Below are positions 59,310 through 64,000 of a DNA stretch of 64,000 bases, piece after piece; position 1 is the stretch's first letter; each line of letters begins with the position of its first letter. A model generated the notes under the pieces. The model saw nothing but the letters and a program-made list of their open reading frames with translations. It made no database searches and had not been told where the DNA came from. The translations under genes and the position numbers were made by a program. This stretch comes from Vicinamibacterales bacterium (lineage in GTDB: Bacteria; Acidobacteriota; Vicinamibacteria; Vicinamibacterales; UBA2999), in the NCBI GenBank assembly GCA_041659285.1, contig JBAZYO010000012.1:131794-195793 (forward strand). The letters are read 5' to 3'.

Positions 59310-60647
59310 TCATCTCCACGGCATCAGGTTTTCGATCCACGCAATGCGCGTGAGGTCGTTGTAGATCACCGTCGCCATCAGCGTCATCAGCAGCACGAAG
59401 CCGACAAACAGCATCTTCTCTTTCACCTGCAGGCTGAAGTCGCGGCGCGAGATGGTCTCGATGCCCATGATGAAGATGTGGCCGCCGTCCAGAATCGGGA
59501 TCGGCAGCAGGTTCAGGAGGCCGAGGTTGAGGCTGATGCCGGCCATCAGGCCGAGCAGGGCAATCCAGCCCGCCTGCGCCGACTCGCCGGACAACTGCGC
59601 AATGCCGACCGGTCCCATCAACTGCTTCGGTGAGGCTTCGCCGGTGACCAGGTCGCGCAGCGTCGCCAAGATCTGCCCGGCCATCTCCCAGTTGCGCTGA
59701 AAGCTCATGCCGATGGCTTCGATCGGTGTCGGCGTGAACGGGCGCGTCGCATTGCTCATGAACATGCCGATGCGCGGCGTGTCGCCCTCCATCCGTGGCG
59801 TCACGCTGATCGTCTGCTCGACGCCGTCGCGGCGGATGCGGAACTCGACCGGTGCCCCCTTCTTGCTGCCGATCGCCTCGCTCACCATCGAGCTGAACAC
59901 CATGCGCTGGCCGTCGACGGCGAGAATGAGGTCGCCGCCCTTGAACCCGGCTGCTGCCGAGGGCGACCCCGGCTGCAAAGACTGGACGCTGGGATTCACG
60001 TCCGGCAGCACGCCGATGGTCCCCACTTCGAATCGGGCGTTGCCGCGGGTGCGCAGCTCCGTGAGGTCGGGCCGGATCTTCAGGCGTTCCTCCCGGCCAT
60101 CGCGCATCACCACGGCGTCCACTTCGCGCTCGGGGCGCGCCGCCACCGCCATGTCGAGGTGTTCCCAGGTGCGAATGTCGGCGGTGCCGAGCTTCACGAT
60201 CACGTCACCGGGACGGATGCCCGCCTTCTCCGCGGGCGAGCCCGGCTGCACCGCGCCGACGACGGCCGGGCGATCGAGGTAGGCCAGCACGTCGGCGCCC
60301 TGCATCAGCACGACCGCCAGCAGGACCACCGCCAGGATCAGGTTCATCATCGGCCCGGCGATCAGGATCTGGAAGCGCTGCCACTTGCTCTTCGACAGGA
60401 ACTCGTCGTCGCTCCCGGTCTGCGGGTCGTCCGGGTTCTCCCCCGCCATCTTCACGTAGCCGCCGAGCGGGATGATGCTGATGCAGTACTCGGTGTCGCC
60501 GCGCTGGACCTTGAGGATCTTGGGGCCGAAGCCGAGCGAGAAGGTCAGCACCTTCACGCCGTTCCAGCGCGCGAGCAGGAAGTGGCCCAGCTCGTGGATG
60601 AACACGAGCACGCCGAGCACGAACAGGAAAGCAAGCAACGTCGTCAT
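59310..60647 (-). CDS. rseP: RseP-type site-2 zinc protease
   Basis: A 445-residue intramembrane protease of family M50. HELGHFLLARW (about residue 18) is the zinc motif, LPIPILDGGHI near residue 390 supplies the third ligand, and two PDZ domains lie between (VQPGSPAEKAGIRPGDVIVKLG, LQPGSPSAAAGFKGGDLILAVDG). It cleaves membrane-bound anti-sigma factors or signal peptide remnants. The gene overlaps dxr by ATGA (60644-60647), as part of the common uppS-cdsA-dxr-rseP block. Confidence 0.95.
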   Translation of the reverse strand: MTTLLAFLFVLGVLVFIHELGHFLLARWNGVKVLTFSLGFGPKILKVQRGDTEYCISIIPLGGYVKMAGENPDDPQTGSDDEFLSKSKWQRFQILIAGPMMNLILAVVLLAVVLMQGADVLAYLDRPAVVGAVQPGSPAEKAGIRPGDVIVKLGTADIRTWEHLDMAVAARPEREVDAVVMRDGREERLKIRPDLTELRTRGNARFEVGTIGVLPDVNPSVQSLQPGSPSAAAGFKGGDLILAVDGQRMVFSSMVSEAIGSKKGAPVEFRIRRDGVEQTISVTPRMEGDTPRIGMFMSNATRPFTPTPIEAIGMSFQRNWEMAGQILATLRDLVTGEASPKQLMGPVGIAQLSGESAQAGWIALLGLMAGISLNLGLLNLLPIPILDGGHIFIMGIETISRRDFSLQVKEKMLFVGFVLLMTLMATVIYNDLTRIAWIENLMPWR

Positions 60648-61816
60648 TTCAAACTCGATTCTAGTTCCCGGGCCGACTCGGCGGCGTGCTGCCGGGCCCA
60701 GGCGTCAACGCGCCGGACCTCGGCCAGCGTCGCCGCGGGCTCCGGGGTGTGGGCATCCATGGCCTGTTCGATCACCTGGGGAATGCTGGTAAAGGCCAAA
60801 CGCCCCTCCAGGAAGGACGACACGGCGACCTCGTTGGCCGCGTTCAACACGATCGGCAGGCTGCGTTCCGCTTCCAGGGCGCGGTAGGCGAGGCGGAGGC
60901 AGGGGAAGTCATCCCAGGCCGGCTCGTGGAACTCGAGCGCGCCGACGCGGGTCAGGTCGAGGAACGGCACCGGCGCGTCCCAGCGCTCCGGATAGGCGAA
61001 GGCGTACTGGATGGGCAGCCGCATGTCGGTGATGCCCAACTGCGCGATGATCGAGCTGTCTTTGAACTCCACCATCGAGTGGACGACCGACTGCGGGTGC
61101 ACGACCACCGCAATCTGCGACGCCGCCGCGCCGAACAGCCAGTGCGCCTCGATCACCTCGAGGCCCTTGTTCATCAGCGTGGCGGAATCGATGGTGATCT
61201 TCGGGCCCATCTGCCAGGTCGGGTGCTTCAGCGCATCCGCGGCGGTGACCGTGGCGAGCGCCGCCCGCGAGCGGCCGCGGAACGGCCCGCCCGAGGCGGT
61301 GAGGATCAAGCGCCGCCACTCGCCGTGGCGGCGGCCGTGCAGGCACTGGTGGATCGCGTTGTGCTCGCTGTCGACCGGCAGCACGGCCACGCCCTTGCGC
61401 CGGGCCGCGTCCATCACGATGCCGCCGGCCATCACCAGCACTTCCTTGTTGGCGAGGGCGATGGTCTTCCCGGCCTCGATGGCAGCGAGCACGGCGTCGA
61501 GCGCGGCGGTGCCGGACGAGGCGCACAGCACGATGTCGACGTCCGGGTGCGTGGCGATTTCGATCAGGCCGTCGTTGCCGACGCCGCAAATTTCAGCGGG
61601 CGATCCGCCGAGTGCGGCGCGCAGCCGGTCCATGGCCTCGCCGCTGGCCATGGCCACCGCGCGCGGGCGGAACTCGAGGATCTGCTTCGCCATGGCGGCG
61701 ACGTTGGTCGCCGCGGCGATGGCCACCACTTCGAGCCGGTCGGCGTGCGTACGCGCCACTTCGAGCGCGCTCGTCCCGATCGATCCCGTTGAGCCGAGTA
61801 TTGCTATGCGCGTCAT
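60644..61816 (-). CDS. dxr: 1-deoxy-D-xylulose 5-phosphate reductoisomerase
   Basis: A 390-residue enzyme from the ATG at 61816 (MTRIAILGSTGSIGTSALEV). It converts DXP to MEP with NADPH in isoprenoid synthesis. The NADPH motif GSTGSIG, ALANKEVLVMAG, DSEHNAIHQCL and the metal-binding region SGGPFRG are present. The frame extends upstream to 61834 inside a tandem motif before the cloverleaf element, but the ATG at 61816 matches the family start. The cloverleaf separates it from cdsA in an otherwise tight gene block. Confidence 0.95.
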   Translation of the reverse strand: MTRIAILGSTGSIGTSALEVARTHADRLEVVAIAAATNVAAMAKQILEFRPRAVAMASGEAMDRLRAALGGSPAEICGVGNDGLIEIATHPDVDIVLCASSGTAALDAVLAAIEAGKTIALANKEVLVMAGGIVMDAARRKGVAVLPVDSEHNAIHQCLHGRRHGEWRRLILTASGGPFRGRSRAALATVTAADALKHPTWQMGPKITIDSATLMNKGLEVIEAHWLFGAAASQIAVVVHPQSVVHSMVEFKDSSIIAQLGITDMRLPIQYAFAYPERWDAPVPFLDLTRVGALEFHEPAWDDFPCLRLAYRALEAERSLPIVLNAANEVAVSSFLEGRLAFTSIPQVIEQAMDAHTPEPAATLAEVRRVDAWARQHAAESARELESSLK

Positions 61817-61829
61817 GGTCTGCAAGACA

Positions 61830-62071
61830 GCCACAGATTACACAGATTTCGCAGATACACACTCGACCCGTCCGCCGGGCTTCGCCCGGCCACTGCGGGA
61901 GCCATCAGAACGCGAACGAAAAGCCCACTTGGGCTGCCGTCGTGCCTGCAGGGGCCTTTCGTTCGCGTTCTGGTGGCTCCCGCGCCCGACCGAAGGTCGG
62001 GCCGGGTCGAGTCGACGCCGAAGTGCATTCGACGCGCCTGCGAGCGTTTTTCAATCTGTGTAATCTGCGGC
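61830..62071. repeat. Cloverleaf-forming intergenic element, copy 2
   Basis: Outer arms 61830-61848 and 62053-62071 pair with one mismatch in 19 and hold ACAGATTACACAGATT. A 10-bp stem ACTCGACCCG (61861-61870) / CGGGTCGAGT (62003-62012) closes three hairpins: GCCGGGC-TTC-GCCCGGC (61874-61890), a central stem of 27/28 bases (61896-61923 with 61956-61982; one mismatch, one bulge), and GCCCGACC-GAA-GGTCGGGC (61984-62002). The long single-stranded flank is on the right here but on the left in copy 1, so this copy is inverted. It lies between cdsA and dxr. Confidence 0.88.
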
Positions 62072-62084
62072 CGCATTTTCGTGA

Positions 62085-62867
62085 TCACAGCGCCCGCAGG
62101 AAGAAGTAGAACACCGGCGCGGCAAACAGCAGGGCGTCGATGCGATCGAGCACGCCGCCGTGTCCGGGGATCAGCGAGCCGCTGTCTTTCATCTCGGCGG
62201 CCCGCTTCAGCATCGACTCGAACAGGTCGCCGATGATGCCGGCCATGACGATGCCGGCGCCGAGCGCGGCCAGCCAGATCGGCGAGGCGACGGGCAGCCA
62301 GTACGAACCGGCCACGGCCAGGAAGATCGGCGCCGCGATGAAGCCGCCCAGCGCGCCCTCGCGGGTCTTCTTCGGGCTGCGCACCGGCGCCAGCGGCGTG
62401 CGGCCGAAGGCGCGGCCCGAGTAGTACTGCGCGGTGTCGCTGACCGCCACCGTCGCAATCAGCAACAGCACCGCCTCGCGTCCCGCCATGGCGTGCACGC
62501 CGACCAGCGATCCGAGGGGCAGGCCGAGATAGACCGGCGCCAGCAGCGCCGCCGCGGTATCGGCCAGGATCGGCGTCCCGACGCGATCCGAGATCAACAC
62601 GTTGAGGGCGATGAGAAGAAGCGCGGCGGCGAGCACCGACTCGATGTCCACCCACTGGAACGGCACCATCGCGCAGGCCAGCAGCGTGGCCAGCAGGGTG
62701 GTCCAGAACGGCACCCTGGCGCCGATGGCATCGACGATCTTCTCGTACTCGGTGAAGGCCAGCGCCGCCACCACGAGGGCGACGCCCAGCATGGCAATGG
62801 GGCTGAGGAACCAGATCAGGGCCAGCGTCACGGCGATCAGGACCACGCCGCTCAGTAAACGGGTCAT
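62085..62867 (-). CDS. cdsA: Phosphatidate cytidylyltransferase
   Basis: A 260-residue inner-membrane enzyme with about eight helices that makes CDP-diacylglycerol from CTP and phosphatidic acid. The C-terminal family signature is clear: DLFESMLKRAAEMKDSGSLI followed by PGHGGVLDRIDALLFAAP. It starts 8 bp after the uppS stop, so both are one operon; the cloverleaf element follows its own stop by 14 bp and precedes dxr. Confidence 0.95.
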   Translation of the reverse strand: MTRLLSGVVLIAVTLALIWFLSPIAMLGVALVVAALAFTEYEKIVDAIGARVPFWTTLLATLLACAMVPFQWVDIESVLAAALLLIALNVLISDRVGTPILADTAAALLAPVYLGLPLGSLVGVHAMAGREAVLLLIATVAVSDTAQYYSGRAFGRTPLAPVRSPKKTREGALGGFIAAPIFLAVAGSYWLPVASPIWLAALGAGIVMAGIIGDLFESMLKRAAEMKDSGSLIPGHGGVLDRIDALLFAAPVFYFFLRAL

Positions 62868-62874
62868 ACGGGGC

Positions 62875-63663
62875 TTACTTCACACCGGCGGCGACGGATG
62901 GGGCAATGCCGCCGAAGCGGCGGTCGCGCTTCTGGTAGGCGAGCACGCCCTCGAGCAGGTGGCGGCAGCGGAAGTCGGGCCATAGCGTATCGGTCACCCA
63001 GATCTCGGCATAGGCAATCTGCCACAGCAGGAAGTTGCTCACCCGCATCTCGCCGCTCGTGCGAATCAACAGATCGGGATCCGGCTGGCCCGCCGTGTAG
63101 AGAAAACTCGCGAAGCGATCCTCGTCCAGGTCCTGCGGATCGAGGCCCGAGGCCATGGCGCGCCGCGCCGCATCGACAATCTCCGTGCGGCCGCCGTAGT
63201 TGAGCGCGATGTTGAAGAGCATTCCGGTGTTGGTCGCGGTCTTGCGTTCGGCGGCCACCAGTTCCTCGAGCACGTCCGGCGCCAGCGACTCGGTGCGGCC
63301 AATCACCTTGAAGCGGATGTTGTTGCGCAGCAGCGTGGACAGCTCCAGCCGCAGGTAGCGCTTGAGCAGCATCATCAGCGTGCTGACTTCGGTCACCGGC
63401 CGCTTCCAGTTCTCGACCGAGAACGCGTACAGGGTCAGGACGTCCAGTCCCAGGCGCGCGGAGGCCTCGACCACGTCGCGCACCGAGTCGATGCCGGCGC
63501 GGTGGCCTTCGACGCGCGGCAGGTGGCGCTGGCCGGCCCAGCGGCCGTTGCCATCCATGATGATCGCGACGTGGCGCGGCAGGCGATCCATCTCGATCTG
63601 GCGCGCCAGGGCCTCTTCGGGCCCGCCGGTTGGAATCCACTCCAGCAATTGATCGAGGCTCAT
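62875..63663 (-). CDS. uppS: Isoprenyl (undecaprenyl) diphosphate synthase
   Basis: A 262-residue cis-prenyltransferase. HVAIIMDGNGRWAGQRHLPR contains the catalytic Asp, GHRAGIDSVRDVVEAS, YAFSVENWKRP and RTSGEMRVSNFLLWQ, DTLWPDF complete the conserved regions. It makes the C55 carrier for cell-wall synthesis. It is the first gene of the uppS-cdsA-dxr-rseP group; the hairpin at 63693-63722 upstream of it belongs to the preceding transcript. Confidence 0.95.
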   Translation of the reverse strand: MSLDQLLEWIPTGGPEEALARQIEMDRLPRHVAIIMDGNGRWAGQRHLPRVEGHRAGIDSVRDVVEASARLGLDVLTLYAFSVENWKRPVTEVSTLMMLLKRYLRLELSTLLRNNIRFKVIGRTESLAPDVLEELVAAERKTATNTGMLFNIALNYGGRTEIVDAARRAMASGLDPQDLDEDRFASFLYTAGQPDPDLLIRTSGEMRVSNFLLWQIAYAEIWVTDTLWPDFRCRHLLEGVLAYQKRDRRFGGIAPSVAAGVK

Positions 63664-63692
63664 GGAGTCGGTCTTCGATAGTACAACGAAAA

Positions 63693-63722
63693 GGCCGGCC
63701 TGGAGAGTTCCCCAAGCCGGCC
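63693..63722 (-). terminator. Hairpin after the NHL protein gene
   Basis: GGCCGGC (63693-63699) pairs with GCCGGCC (63716-63722); on the minus strand TTTTCGTTG follows. It lies between the NHL gene and uppS and probably ends the former's transcript. Confidence 0.6.
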
Positions 63723-63732
63723 CTGCGTTCTA

Positions 63733-63765
63733 ACTCTTAGGTCCTAGGTCTTAGGTCTTAGGTCC
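63733..63765. repeat. Tandem taggtctt units
   Basis: About four units (cttaggtc, ctaggtc, ttaggtc, ttaggtc) stand head to tail immediately after the stop of the NHL protein gene. This is one of several micro-arrays with a different unit in each gap. Confidence 0.65.
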
Positions 63766-64000
63766 TTACATTCCCGGCCAGGGCGGGGTCGCCGACTTGC
63801 CCACCGCGGCCAGGCCCTTCATCACGAACTTCTGAAGGCGCTTGCCGGTGTAGGTTTCGGTCGTGTAGATGTTGCCCTTCGAGTCGGTGGCGATGCTGTG
63901 CACGCCCAGGAACATCCCGGGCTGGCGGCCGCCGTAGCCGAAGTTGTAGAGCTCGGTCATGGACTGGCGGTCGAACACGCGCACGTGCTCGTTGACGCCA
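63766..64000 (-). CDS. NHL-repeat protein, C-terminal fragment
   Basis: The last ~77 residues of a protein that continues beyond the right edge. VRVFDRQSMTELYNFG and GVHSIATDSKGNIYTTETYTGKRLQKFV are blades of an NHL-type beta-propeller, as in secreted proteins of the peptidylglycine-lyase-like group often found in Acidobacteriota. It ends VGKSATPPWPGM. Nothing can be said of the N-terminus or the enzymatic activity. Confidence 0.75.
   Translation of the reverse strand, partial: GVNEHVRVFDRQSMTELYNFGYGGRQPGMFLGVHSIATDSKGNIYTTETYTGKRLQKFVMKGLAAVGKSATPPWPGM

Overview
The window is a GC-rich chromosomal segment that looks like Acidobacteriota, most likely a Vicinamibacteria-type lineage. This is inferred from gene content: three VWFA-related proteins of the acidobacterial type, three TonB-dependent receptors with an N-terminal carboxypeptidase-regulatory domain (two of them tandem Oar-like paralogues), a sensor kinase with a periplasmic beta-propeller, DUF420 beside heme O synthase, and many small palindromic repeats. 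No phage, insertion sequence or CRISPR array was found. One tRNA (Glu, CTC) is present and there are no rRNA genes.

Layout. 1-5.7 kb: a minus-strand run (SPFH protein, periplasmic binding protein, two small membrane proteins, start of a cyclic-peptide-type exporter), then an HTH membrane protein and a DUF2721 protein. 5.7-9.2 kb: a quinone reductase; a cysteine-rich mini-protein coupled to a DsbA-family lipoprotein whose first catalytic cysteine codon is TGA followed by a SECIS-like hairpin; a VWFA protein. 9.2-15.9 kb: a minus-strand operon joining a tungsten-type aldehyde ferredoxin oxidoreductase, a MoaD-like carrier and a three-subunit molybdenum hydroxylase. 16-22.5 kb: gamma-glutamyltransferase, lipoprotein, proline racemase-family enzyme, a deleted deacetylase pseudogene, an ornithine cyclodeaminase-family enzyme and a DinB-like secreted protein. 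22.5-27.2 kb: MscS channel with a cyclic-nucleotide domain, M48 protease, CHASE2 adenylate cyclase, tRNA-Glu. 27.2-31.3 kb: cupredoxin-like lipoprotein, CtaB, ABC-2 transporter and DUF420 (a cytochrome oxidase maturation set). 31.3-37 kb: NarL-type response regulator and sensor kinase, fibro-slime/HYR protein. 37-47.2 kb: second gamma-glutamyltransferase, TonB receptor, esterase-NamZ fusion, TPR protein, octaheme cytochrome. 47.3-54 kb: tryptophan dioxygenase remnant and two paralogous Oar-like receptors. 54.2-58.2 kb: EamA transporter, an incomplete F0 cluster (AtpZ, subunit I, subunit c, no subunit a), two VWFA proteins. 58.2-64 kb: a methyltransferase/half-HemD fusion, the rseP-dxr-cdsA-uppS block, and an NHL protein running off the edge.

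The strongest unusual signals are: (1) the probable selenocysteine DsbA-family lipoprotein at 6784-7854; (2) two ~250-bp intergenic elements (19470-19725 and 61830-62071) that fold into the same cloverleaf geometry although their paired sequences differ almost completely, with a smaller three-hairpin relative at 10079-10154; and (3) dispersed palindromes that lie inside coding sequences and add peptides such as LRRTS or GVRLKPDATL to unrelated proteins. All functional statements are read from sequence and memory of families; no database search was run.
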